Shown here: in pieces, positions 54,626 through 64,000 of the stretch
How the letters are laid out: each line of letters starts with the position of its first letter
Position numbering within the stretch: the first letter of the stretch is position 1
From: Adiantum capillus-veneris
Lineage: Eukaryota > Streptophyta > Polypodiopsida > Polypodiales > Pteridaceae
Reading direction: 5' to 3'
Assembly: GCA_014529385.2 (NCBI GenBank)
Contig: CM043959.1
Location: 10,194,809 to 10,258,808, forward strand
Length of the DNA stretch: 64,000 nucleotides
Notes under the pieces: generated by a model
What the model saw: the letters and a program-made list of their open reading frames with translations, nothing else
The model's database searches: none
Told to the model about the DNA's origin: nothing
Position numbers and translations under genes: made by a program

Positions 54626-56020
54626 CAAGATGTTTCAATGGTGGGTTCTATCAAGTTGAAGCTGCCTCTCTTCCAAGGTAGCGATGCTATGCATGACATC
54701 ATGAGTTTCTTGGACACAGGAGAGTGTCCTAAAGATCTTACTAAGGGCCAAAAGCAGTGGCTTGTGCGCAAGTCAACAAAATACCGCCTTATCAATGACG
54801 ACCTCTACTGCAAGGGTAAGGATCAAATTCTTAGGCGGGTACCTCTCTCTAAAGAGATCACTGAAATCATTTCAAGTTGCCATGATGGTGTTTGTGGAGG
54901 ACACTTTGCACTTGATATCACTAGTAGAAAGATTCTACAAGCCGGGTTTGTATGGTCTAGTCTACATAGGGATGTGCATCATTGGTGTAAAACATGCAAG
55001 GAGTGTCAAAAGGCAGGGGATAGGAGGCTCACATATGAGCCACAGACTCCTATAATCTCATATGGACCATTTGAGAAATGGGGAATTGATGCTATTGGGC
55101 CTTTGCCAAGGAGCCAACCAGGTAAATTTTATATCATCATGGGTGTGGACTACATGACCAGGTAGGCTGAAGCAGTTGCCACCACCCGGATTACAACTAA
55201 GGAAGTGGCCAAGTTCGTATTTGAAAACATTTGTTGCCGTTTTGGCCCTCCTCTTGAAATAATTTCTGACAGGGGACCAGGTTTTAGAGGAGACCTTGTA
55301 GGAGAGCTAATGGAGAAGGTAGGTATCTCACGACGACACTCAACTCCCTACTACCCACAATGCAATGGTTTGGTGGAAAAGGTAAATGGTATGATCTGCA
55401 AGATCATCACTAAACATGTAAACAATCACAAAAGTGATTGGGACAAGCATCTTATGGCTGCACTTTGGGCTTATCGCACTTCATTTCGCACATCCCTTGG
55501 GTTCACACCATATCACTTGGTATTTGGTAAGGAAGCCATTTTAACCATTGAAGTACAATTGGCTAGTCTCAGGGTGCTAGCTGGGTAGGTGGAACGTCCT
55601 AATGCTCATCTCCACAACCACATTCTTGATCTAGAGAGGCTTCAACTAGACAAAGAGGATGCTATCAACTATTATGCAGCACAGTCAGAGCAACGTCGAT
55701 TTACCTTCAACAAGGGACTTAGGTCAAAAGGTCTCAAGAAAGGTATGTTGGTCCTACGGTATGATAACAGGTTTGACACTAGGAAGGATAAAAAGTTTTC
55801 ACCCAGATGGGAGGAGCCATTTGTCATTAGAAAGCGCTATGCCAATGGCAGTTACCAATTGATGGATGCAGATGGTAGGCTCCACAAAACACGTGTCAAT
55901 GGATGGAGGTTGAAGCAGTACTTTTTGAGATTTGATCAAGCACCTATGATGGAAATCCCCAAGGAGGGAGACTTCTCCACCTCAATTGAAGAAGAATCAA
56001 GTACAACGCTAGAGGCATGA
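54626..56020 (+). pseudogene. Ty3/gypsy integrase frame with two in-frame stops
   Basis: A single continuous frame starting at the LTR4 edge, so the chain inserted into an older pol gene whose front part should lie left of the window. It shows the HHCC zinc module (HDGVCGGH ... CKTCKEC), catalytic D in GIDAIGP, D in ISDRGPGF and E in NGLVEKVNG, then a C-terminal region (VLRYDNRFD, FSPRWEEPFVIRK). Two TAG codons interrupt it, at 55163-55165 (where relatives have Trp in TKWVEA) and 55586-55588. Both fit single transitions, typical of decayed methylated DNA. There is no frameshift otherwise. The final stop is near 56020. Confidence 0.9.
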
Positions 56021-56547
56021 ATACCTCTAGCCTTAGAGGGAGGGCTAATCAGGCAAGCTTTTCCATGCATGGGAACCCCCCATATATTTTTGCCCTTTTA
56101 CCAAAATATTTCTTATTATATAAGTTACTTTTGATTTTTTCTTCCTTTTTCACAAACGTTTTAGCCTTTATTAAATAAATAAGACTTATGCTAATCAATC
56201 ACGATGTAGCATAAATAATTAAGCTTTCTTTGTTGATCTCTCTTTTGACCTTAAATATTAAATATATATATTCTAAATTACATTATATATTTTAGTATTT
56301 CTTAATATATTTTTCATGTATGTATATTATTTCACCCTACCAAATATTTTATTCACTAGTTTTCATTTTCAAACCTCAACCCCACTTTCAAATTTCAATC
56401 ATTAGAAAATTTCAGAGGTCATTTGGAGGGCCTTGTAAGAAATTGTATTTCTCTCTCTAGAAACTTTTTTTAAAATGCACTTGCACCTTGTGAGTATGTC
56501 CAAAAGGAAAACCAGACACTCTGAAAAGTAGATTTATATTCCCAATC

Positions 56548-57650
56548 GTCCTTGAAAACGGTCAGTTTTTTATTTAATGCGAGCGTCTGTTTCAGGAGGC
56601 AGAAGCGGCGCATTCAATGCAGCTTACGTCATCATTGAAAGTTGAAAAGTCACAAACTTTAAAATAGTGATAGATTTTGAGGATTTTGACACCACCAATG
56701 CATCCGGAACGCCAAAATACCTTAAAAACGAATGTCTACTTGTCTCATTCCGACATCCGGAGAGGCAAAAAATGTCAAAAAACCCCCAAAAATGGGCTTT
56801 TTACTAAAGGCGCGCGAGGAGGCATTCTAAAATTTTAGAATGCCCCTGTGCGCGCCGTTAGTACAAAGCCCATTTTTGGGGGGTTTTGGACACTTATCTT
56901 TCCAAAAAGGCCCTTTTTAGAGGTTTTTGGACATTTTCCTCTCAAAAAGCTCCCTAAAAAAAAGAAAAAAGGGCCTTTTTACTAACGGCGCGTGAGGAGG
57001 CATTCCAAAATTTTGGAATGCCCCCTCGCGCGCAGTTAGTACAAAGCTTTTTTTAGTGATTTTTGGACACTTATCTTTCCAAAAAGCCCCTTTTTAGAGG
57101 TTTTTGGATATTTTCCTCTCAAAAAGCTCCCTAAAAAGAGGAAAAAAAGACCTTTTTACTAACGGCGCGCGAGGAGGCATTCCAAAATTTTGCAATGCCC
57201 CCTCGCGCGCCATTAGTACAAAGCTCTTTTTAGTGATTTTTGGACACTTATCTTTCCAAAAAGCCCCTTTTTAGAGGTTTTTGGACATTTTCCTCTCAAA
57301 AAGCTCCCTAAAAAGAGGGAAAAAGGGCCTTTTTACTAACGGCGCGCGAGGAGGCATTCCAAAATTTTGAAATGCCCCCTCGCGCGCCGTTAGTAAAATG
57401 TTCTTTTAGGGGTGTTTGACATTTTTGGCCTCTTTGGATGTCTAAGCGAGGCAATTGGACATTCATTTCTAGGAGATATGTGTGTTCCGGACGCATTGGC
57501 AGTATCAAAAGTTTCAAAATCTTCCACCACTTGATAGTTTTGTGACTTTTTGAGTTCTAGTGATGACATATCCCGTATCAAATGCACCGCATCTACCTTC
57601 TGAAAAAGGTGCTCGCATTAAATAAAAGAGAGTGCTCGTCTTCAAGGACC
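56548..57650. repeat. Long imperfect inverted repeat (arms of about 250 bp)
   Basis: The arm 56548-56795 matches the reverse complement of about 57405-57650: shared blocks include GTCCTTGAA, TTTATTTAATGCGAGC, AAAAGTCACAAA, CCAATGC.TCCGGAAC and GAATGTC. The roughly 600 bp between the arms is made of four palindromic tandem units. The whole could fold into one branched hairpin of about 1.1 kb. Confidence 0.82.
56802..57394. repeat. Four 177-bp tandem units, each with a 60-bp near-perfect hairpin
   Basis: Hairpins lie at about 56802-56862, 56980-57041, 57157-57218 and 57334-57394. Each has arms TACTAACGGCGCGCGAGG and AGGCATTCC around an AAAATTTT centre, then the reverse complement. Several differences between units are compensated on the opposite arm (TTCTAAAATTTTAGAA in unit 1 versus TTCCAAAATTTTGGAA in unit 2), so unit 1 kept its pairing, while unit 3 shows an uncompensated change (TTTTGCAAT). 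Confidence 0.9.
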
Positions 57651-58543
57651 ACTAGATTATTAAATGAGGAGAGGGACACCTTTTATATTTTTGTTAATAT
57701 CAATCTATTTTTCTACGTAACGTAGGCTCTTCTCTCATTGGAGGAGCTTATTTTCCTCTCTCTACCAAAAGGCCCTCCAAAAGACCTCCGAAATCTCCTA
57801 ATGAATACCTCCATCTAGATGATTGCCACTCTCTTCAAAACTCTAGGTCATGTTTTCATACACATGAAGGAGCTTACACTTGAAGGGAAGAGAGAAGTCC
57901 ACTCAAAGGGACCAACAAAAGACCTTTGTAGCCACAAATAATACATTATTTGGCTGAATTTTTTAAGTAAAGAAGAACCCCGAATCTGAAGGAGCGTTCA
58001 ACATGAAAGATGTAGCTCGTGATCTCAACTTTTAGCTTAATTTTTCTCAGAATTTTTGGAGTTATGAACACGGAGATATGATTTTTGTAGTGGACCCTAG
58101 TTTTCTCGTGTAATGGTGATACAGGCCATCCCCAATTTTCTTTCCTCTAGAATGGCTATGGTTCTACAAGTCTTCAAGCATGATTACAAGAGACAAAGCT
58201 CTTTTAATGAGGTCTTGGCAAGTCTAGAGTGATTCTATCACCATTTTTGGAGGATCCATCCTCATCAACAACTATCCACCTTTGACAATCTCTCTTGTAA
58301 ATTTCTTACCTCTCTCTTCTCTCCCTAATAAGCTTATGCCTAGCCAAAGCTAGACTATTGTAAATATCTCCTATCCTCTACATCCTACCCACATTCTCTC
58401 ATCTTCTCTCTCTATTGACTCTGGTATTTTAAATAATGAGGAGACAAGATGGAAGCCACAGTCACATGCACACCATTTTCCTAGTCACCAAAGTGGGACA
58501 CTCACCTCAAATAGAAATATTGCTAAATCCTCCCCTCCTTCCC

Positions 58544-58603
58544 TATATAAGGAGGCCATGAGAGCTCACTAAGGGAGAGAACACACACACACACACACAC
58601 ACC
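58544..58603 (+). promoter_or_regulatory. TATA box and AC repeat in the probable LTR
   Basis: CCCTATATAAGGAGG followed about 35 bases later by an (AC)n run at 58579-58603. The spacing fits a core promoter with transcription starting near 58575 (inference). Confidence 0.5.
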
Positions 58604-59429
58604 CCTATCCATACACACTCTTGTGCTACATGCTTGTAGCATGAACCCTAATCACATAATCACAACACCATCATCATCACCATCACCATGCACAAAAGAT
58701 GAGCACCACACCTCCACACCACTTGTAATTAAGGGTTGAAGGCACAATTTCAAGAAGAAGAAGGGTGGACACACTCATGATATTCCTCGCCATCAACTCC
58801 CATCTCTCCATTATGCCTCCTACGATCTGGTCCCCTTCTCCTTTTCCTGCCATACGCTACCTATTGTATTCATCTTTTGCAAGCAATCAACACACTCCAT
58901 CTTGGTGCCATACTTTGTGTCGCTTTGGATACATCTCATTCTGAGTATGGTATATGCTTGTTCCTTGCCTTTTTTTTTTTGCTTATGTAAAGGTGTGCGG
59001 ATTCACCGCCAGACACACACACTCTCTCTCTCCCTCTCATATTCCTATCATCTTGCTACTTCCATCTTGAGGTGTGCGGATTTGCCACCTCTTGTATGAT
59101 AAGTGAGCATACTCGCAAGTTTCCCCTACCTCATTATCTTCCTTACTAACATGCACGAGTAGGAAGCCCATTCTCACTCATTCACCACTCCTCTCATCTT
59201 ATTCTCCGACCACCCCATTCCACATTTGGGCGTGGATCTTGAAATTGTTTTCCATGGCATGCTTCATTGTGTATATGTATGCGTCCTAGCCGCATATCTT
59301 GCTAGGTGGTACCCCTATTGCGTATTCCCCATGATGAGGCCATTGTGCATAGTCTTGGTGTAGAGGCCACCGGGTCTATTTTTTCACTTCCTCCTCTCAG
59401 CTCCTTTTGTTTCCATATCCACACTTGGA

Positions 59430-59965
59430 TTTACAAAGAAAGGAAAATCCAACACGGTGGAATTAATGTTGGAAGCTTAGATAATACCATCATTATGCCC
59501 TTGAAATACTCCTCTAATTCATCACAGCATGAAAAATCTACTGGTTGTGTTAGCTTTTGGAGTGGTTGCAAAAACTCAAAAGACAAACGAATGAACCTTG
59601 CCATGCAGTTTACATTGTGGATAAATGATGTAACCTCCTTGATGCTTCTAGGCGATGGTATTTCCATGAGAGATTTTGTCTTGGATGCATCCACTTCAAT
59701 TCCTCTTTGTCATATCCTATGGCTAAGCAAAATGACTTTTTCTTCCCTGCTGTGGCACTTGTTTGGGTTGAGCTACCTCCCAAGGTTGTCTAGTTACTGC
59801 ATTCCTTCTTATACCTTTTGCACATGTAAATACTTTGAGATATAATTACAAATTTCATGAATGAGCACTCTTACGGGATTCCCAAAAAAATCTTGGAGCA
59901 CAAAATTCATGAACAGTTGGAAGGCTTCCGGTGCATTAGTTAGGCAAAAAGGCATGCATGACTCA
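59430..59965 (-). pseudogene. Degraded Ty3/gypsy reverse transcriptase fragment
   Basis: Minus-strand residues resemble the RT motif MPFGLTNAPATFQ (here MPFCLTNAPEAFQLF, about 59950-59905) and, after stops and shifts, the RT-RNase H connection (EIPSPRSIKEVTSFIHNVN..ARFIR, then LQKLTQPVDFSC). The YMDD region is not recognisable. It is unrelated in orientation to the integrase pseudogene on its left, so it is a separate old insertion. Confidence 0.7.
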
Positions 59966-62900
59966 AAATGCAAAACATCCCCATCCGGGGGGATTCACCA
60001 TGGAAAACTTACCGCACCACGTAAGTGTAAGGGAGGGGGATTTTTTTACAAGCTACATAAGCGTATAAGTTAGGGGTAGGCCCCCAATAATTTATCCCCA
60101 AGCTTAAAAATAAGGGAGGGGGGTATCATTTTTTTCTTTTTTTTTTTGGGGGGGGGGGGGACACAGATACTATTACCTATACTTTTCTTTGTTTTATCAT
60201 GTTCTATATGCTTGAAGATCTAGCCTATAGCCTTTATACTATCTTGAACCAAAACTGAAGGCCACATGTCAGTGCTCGAAACAAACCTCGTTCTAGTGTA
60301 TTTCCACCTACAAATTTTAAATTTTACCTCTTGAAATTAATAATGTGGGTTTTGGCAACTTTTTAAAAAAAAAGCCTATTAGGTTTTTTAAGTGTATGCA
60401 AAGGAAGAGGAGATAAACTACCTTTTGAATATACAAGGATACGATAAATATAAGGGAAAATAAAAAAGTTATGTAGTTTTTTTAGAATTTTAAGGTGCAT
60501 TATGTTCTTGAAGTGAGGAATAGGACTAAGGATAGTGGGAATAGAGAATCAGGATGCCTTAATCAGGTTAATGTAAATTTTAAAGACTTTACTGTTGCTA
60601 CTAGGCTTAGCTAACATTCAAATCTAAATAAACATTATTTTTGGTTGGCAAGGCTCCCGCCCCTTCGTGTCATCTCGACTCTTTACAATTTGCCTTGTGA
60701 GCTTGTGACTTGTGAGCGTTGTCTATGAGTCCCCTCTCACTCTCTCTCAACATTTGTGGCACACGTTGTCAGGAGTTTTTTGGAGCAAGAGATTGCGCAT
60801 ATGTACATATACATGCATGGTGCATCAAATAAAGTATTTCCCATTTTCCTTAGCCAGGTGGTTACGTGGGGCCCACATGTGTACAGGTAGGACAGCATGT
60901 ACATAGTGCATCGATTTTCACTATTATCAGTACTAGTGTGTTTTTTCTACAATAAGGAGGAGTTGGTAGCGCGTAAAACTTCTCGAGGAAGCTATCCGCG
61001 GGCCGACGACGTGAGGTCAGCAGGTGCGTCAGATGGCATCTAGTGGCGTCAGGAGGGCGAACGAGGTCAATATTTGCACGCGGATGAGGACGGACACAAC
61101 GTGGGTGTTTTTTTGTGAGAGTTACGCAGAAAGGTCATCATTAGGACCACTTTTTGGGGCCACTTCACGTGGTGGCGAGATGCATTATTGGAAAAAAGAT
61201 GAGTGCCAGGTGTGCGAATGATGCAAAAAGGTGACAACTATGCACTGCGAGGTCAGTTTTTGGCCCGTTCGGGGTCCCTTTGCGGTCATCTAAAAGGCCA
61301 AGGGTGCCCAAGTGATAAAGCTAAGTGTGGGAACTGAAAAAACTGAGAGAATACCAGAAAAAACGTGGAGAAGAGAGGAGGAAAAGCCGCATGTGTGTTT
61401 TTGCTCATTTTGGAGCCTGTTTTGGCCGTAAACTGCTCATCCTACGTCGGATTTGAGCACTTTGACATTGTAGACTGGGGTTTTGGGCAGTTCCGGACGC
61501 GATGGCACTGTCCATTTTGCCAAATTCCTCCCTCTTTTTTTGCTGTTTTGGCTGTGTAAGTTTCTCCTATGAGCGAAGTTTCTGCTCCAGTTTGTGATTG
61601 TATCTGGTATCTTTTACCCATATTGTGTGAGTTGTTTGCCCCATTGGTGTTGGCCCAAGCTCATTTGTATCTAAACATCAAAAATTCTCCTCTTTTGAGC
61701 TGAGTTTTTTGGGTGTGTGTGTGTGTGTGTGTGTGTGTGGAGTGGGCAAGTGGATAGTCTCTCTCCTCTCACTCCAGAGGTGTGTTCCCTGTCTCGGCCA
61801 GGTGTGTTGTCTAAGCCGAGTGGTGCCCCATAGGGTGTGTGTGTATCTTCCCAAGAGTGTGTGTCAGGTCGTTATAGATGCGCTGTGTGTGTTTTCATCC
61901 CGCTCACATTCTTTTGGTGCCCCCACTGAGGATCTTCTTCGAGTACCGTCTGCTTCGAGCTTCGAGCTTCGGGTTTATAGGTTGCAGGTTGCAGATTACA
62001 GGTTACAGGTTACAGGTTACAGGTTACAGGGACAGGTACAGGTACAGGTGATTCACATAGGTACAGGTAGCTGGAGTACAATGATATACTAGCAGTGATG
62101 TCACTTGCAGTTGTTGTGGGAATGCATCACTTGGCGCCTATTTGAGCGCATTGTCTGTTGGATTGTACGTTACTTGTGGAAACTGCCATTGTACGCATTT
62201 GTGGATCCATACTTGGTTGTATTTGGCAGTCCCAGCCATTTCTGAGACTTGGTATGGAAGATAGTCATTTCTGAGACTTGACTATATGCGATTTGCATTA
62301 GCCTTTGTGTGAGGGTCGATAGCGTGAGGTTTTTATTAAGCTGGGGGATTCTCAAATGTGGAGATCCTTTCGGTGATACAGGTAGCTGGAGCACCCTTTC
62401 TGTGACCTCGCCATAGGCTATGTACTAGTGAGTCCTACTTGATGCTCGGGTTCTATTGTTGGCAGTTTATGCATACAGATACAGTCTATATTTTGGGTTC
62501 TCATTGCTCTACTTCTGGGGAAACTCTGTCAAAATTTTTCCAAGTTATGATTGCTGGTTTTTTGGTATTTTGAGCCATTTATGCTGTTATGCTGCTGAAA
62601 TTTTGGCAAAATCAGAGGTTGAGTCAGGTGTGCCTTCTTGGGAGCTTCATGGTTGGCTTTAATGGATGATCAAAATGACCCTCAGTTCACTCCTTTTCAT
62701 TTAACTCAAAGAATTTAGATTAATGTTCATGTGTCTAGGAAGATCTTTTTCCAGCAGCGCCTAGTCTTTATGTTCGGGCCAAGAAGATTAAGAGAGATAC
62801 TGGAATGTCCTTTGCCTGTTGTAATTCCGATGATCAACTATGAAAACTCATTTGATGTACATGTGTTTGTCCTTATCTAAAGTTGAGCTCCATTGAGGTT

Positions 62901-62983
62901 TCTGGGGATTGAGTCAGTCAAAAGTTGTGGGTTCTTGCACGTGTGTTCGAAGGGGTTCTCAAAGCATCATAATTTGGGTAGCC
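59966..62983. other. Non-coding stretch, probably containing the 5' LTR and leader of the next element
   Basis: No gene recognised. It holds a poly-T/poly-G tract (60128-60160), a GT repeat (61712-61738) and a short ACAGGTT/ACAGGT array (61985-62050). Because an intact gag starts at 62984, an LTR and a primer site should lie here, but I found no standard tRNA-Met or tRNA-Asp primer sequence and could not place the LTR edges. Confidence 0.45.
61985..62052. repeat. Short tandem array of CAGGTTA-type units
   Basis: Repeated GTTACAGGTTACAGG, changing to GGTACAGGTACAGG. A simple repeat probably within the LTR or leader of the downstream element. Confidence 0.8.
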
Positions 62984-64000
62984 ATGGCTTTCTCTTATCC
63001 CGAGTTTCATGGAAGAAGTGATGAAGATGTGGAAGAATTTTTGGAAAAGATGGAGGTTGCCTGCATTAGCAACCAGATTCATGACCCTACGCAAATGTTA
63101 CGCCTTCTCCAAATTTGTTTGAAGAGTGATGCACGAGTTTGGTCTAAAGCATTTGAAGAGGAGTTGCATGTGGCTGATCCACCTGTAAGGTTGAGTTGGG
63201 ACAATCTACGACATGGGTTGGAAGTGGAGTTTGTGAAGATAGAAGATCCTAACAAAGTGTGGCAAGAAGTACAGGCTTTGGTGCAAAAGGAAGGTGAGCC
63301 AGTAGATGCGTACATACATAAGTTTTCATTGGCATGGGAGCAAATGTGCAAGGCTTTAGCACCACAGGTACCCCCGCCTGACATGATGAAGAAGGACAGG
63401 TTCTTGGCTGGTCTTTGGGAGAATATACGTTGGAGGGTGGAGCTAAAGAAGCCTAGGACATATGAGGATGCACTAGAGGTAGCAAGGAACAAAGAGTGGA
63501 AGCTGAGGAAAATGAGCCAGTTAGGGGTGGAGTCTTTGCCAATGAGGTCTGAATTTCAGCCTATAGAGTCTTTACAAGGGCGCATGTCAGGGGTTCATCA
63601 TGAACCAGTGGTTCCTGTTACTACTCAGGTTATGCCAGCAATGGTCACTACAGCAGTGCAAGATGATGGGCTAAGGCAAGACATGAGGCAAATGGTAGAT
63701 TTGATGAAGAATCTCAGCCTAAACATGCTAGGTCAAGTGGGAAATAATCGAGGTCGAGAGAGGTTTGCAAATCAGCAAGGAGGTGAAGAAAGGCCTAGGA
63801 ATGGTGTTGGACAAAGTAATAGTAGGTTTTGGAGGCAGACGCCCACGTGTTACAATTGTGGAGAGTTGGGTCACATCAGCCCGCAATGTGATAAGCCACC
63901 AAGGATGGGGGGAGACATGTATCCATTGCCAAGACAGGTGTTAACTAGGTCAAATGATTATGGCATCGAAATTAAGGGAGATGAAGGAACCAGTGGACTG
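62984..64000 (+). CDS. gag: Gag of a Ty3/gypsy retrotransposon (runs off the window)
   Basis: Starts at ATG 62984 (MAFSYPEFHGRSDEDVEEFL) and stays open for 339 codons to the window end. The N-terminal 180 residues are a retrotransposon Gag capsid domain (FHGRSDEDVEEFLEKME, RVWSKAFEEE, WDNLRHGLEVEF, DAYIHKFSLAWEQM, RFLAGLWENI). A flexible region follows, then one canonical CX2CX4HX4C zinc knuckle (CYNCGELGHISPQC) near residue 289-302. It differs clearly from the Gag of element C, so it is another lineage. No stop or frameshift is visible, so this element may be young. Pol should follow to the right. Confidence 0.9.
   Translation, partial: MAFSYPEFHGRSDEDVEEFLEKMEVACISNQIHDPTQMLRLLQICLKSDARVWSKAFEEELHVADPPVRLSWDNLRHGLEVEFVKIEDPNKVWQEVQALVQKEGEPVDAYIHKFSLAWEQMCKALAPQVPPPDMMKKDRFLAGLWENIRWRVELKKPRTYEDALEVARNKEWKLRKMSQLGVESLPMRSEFQPIESLQGRMSGVHHEPVVPVTTQVMPAMVTTAVQDDGLRQDMRQMVDLMKNLSLNMLGQVGNNRGRERFANQQGGEERPRNGVGQSNSRFWRQTPTCYNCGELGHISPQCDKPPRMGGDMYPLPRQVLTRSNDYGIEIKGDEGTSGL

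Larger units (their letters stand above)
56021..59430 (+). other. Probable 3' LTR and flank of the gypsy element
   Basis: No gene. A purine-rich tract (TTAGAGGGAGGGC, about 56032) directly follows the integrase stop, the expected place of polypurine tract and LTR start. The stretch contains a long inverted repeat with hairpin units (56548-57650), a TATA box (58544) followed by an AC repeat, and CT/AC-rich transcribed-looking sequence to about 59230. I could not place the right LTR edge. Confidence 0.5.

Noticed and set aside
59306-59845. Plus-strand frame of 179 codons
   Set aside because: The opposite strand shows recognisable RT-derived residues over the same stretch, so the plus frame is a shadow.
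61709-62092. Frame of 127 codons starting in the GT repeat
   Set aside because: It is composed of Val-Cys repeats from (GT)n and of the CAGGTTA array; no real domain.

Overview
The window is nuclear DNA of a eukaryote, almost certainly a land plant with a large, repeat-rich genome. The evidence is a set of Ty3/gypsy-type LTR retrotransposons with a primer-binding site matching the 3' end of plant tRNA-Asp, genes interrupted by GT-AG introns, and abundant minisatellites. A fern, lycophyte or gymnosperm seems more likely than a compact angiosperm, but the sequence does not settle this. I see no ordinary host gene; every recognisable gene belongs to a mobile element.

Layout. (1) Positions 1-54625 hold a head-to-tail chain of one LTR retrotransposon family, all on the minus strand, in which neighbours share LTRs: LTR1 (1-895, cut by the window edge), internal region A, LTR2 (4198-5145), internal region C, LTR3 (19114-20053), internal region B, LTR4 (53697-54625). 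C (about 14 kb) is the autonomous partner, with an N-terminal ORF, Gag, protease, reverse transcriptase, RNase H and integrase, plus a second retropepsin-like domain after the integrase. A and B (about 3.3 kb each) carry only one long coiled-coil ORF and must borrow enzymes, but keep the same LTR, primer site and polypurine tract.

(2) Region B is split by a giant insertion at 23142-53479 (30.3 kb). It has 16-bp perfect terminal inverted repeats, a 3-bp target duplication (TAA), and an unoccupied copy of the same target site in region A at about 3981. It is a DNA transposon that carries: a minus-strand DDE transposase-like gene of the DUF7869 type; a plus-strand gene whose spliced product joins a ParB-like domain, a permuted DNA adenine methyltransferase-like domain and a SET domain; and two FCP1/NLI-type HAD phosphatase-like genes. 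Introns and intergenic spaces are filled with an 18-20 bp minisatellite (TTGGACAAGTGGTGGACC), mostly in one orientation left of about 43 kb and mostly reversed from about 45 kb to 53 kb. I regard this element as the most interesting object in the window: a cargo-carrying giant transposon that may mark its own DNA and chromatin.

(3) From 54626 to the right end lies older retroelement debris: a plus-strand gypsy integrase frame with two in-frame stops into which the LTR chain inserted; a probable LTR containing a long inverted repeat around four 177-bp hairpin units; a minus-strand reverse transcriptase relic; and, at 62984-64000, the start of an intact plus-strand Gag that runs off the window.
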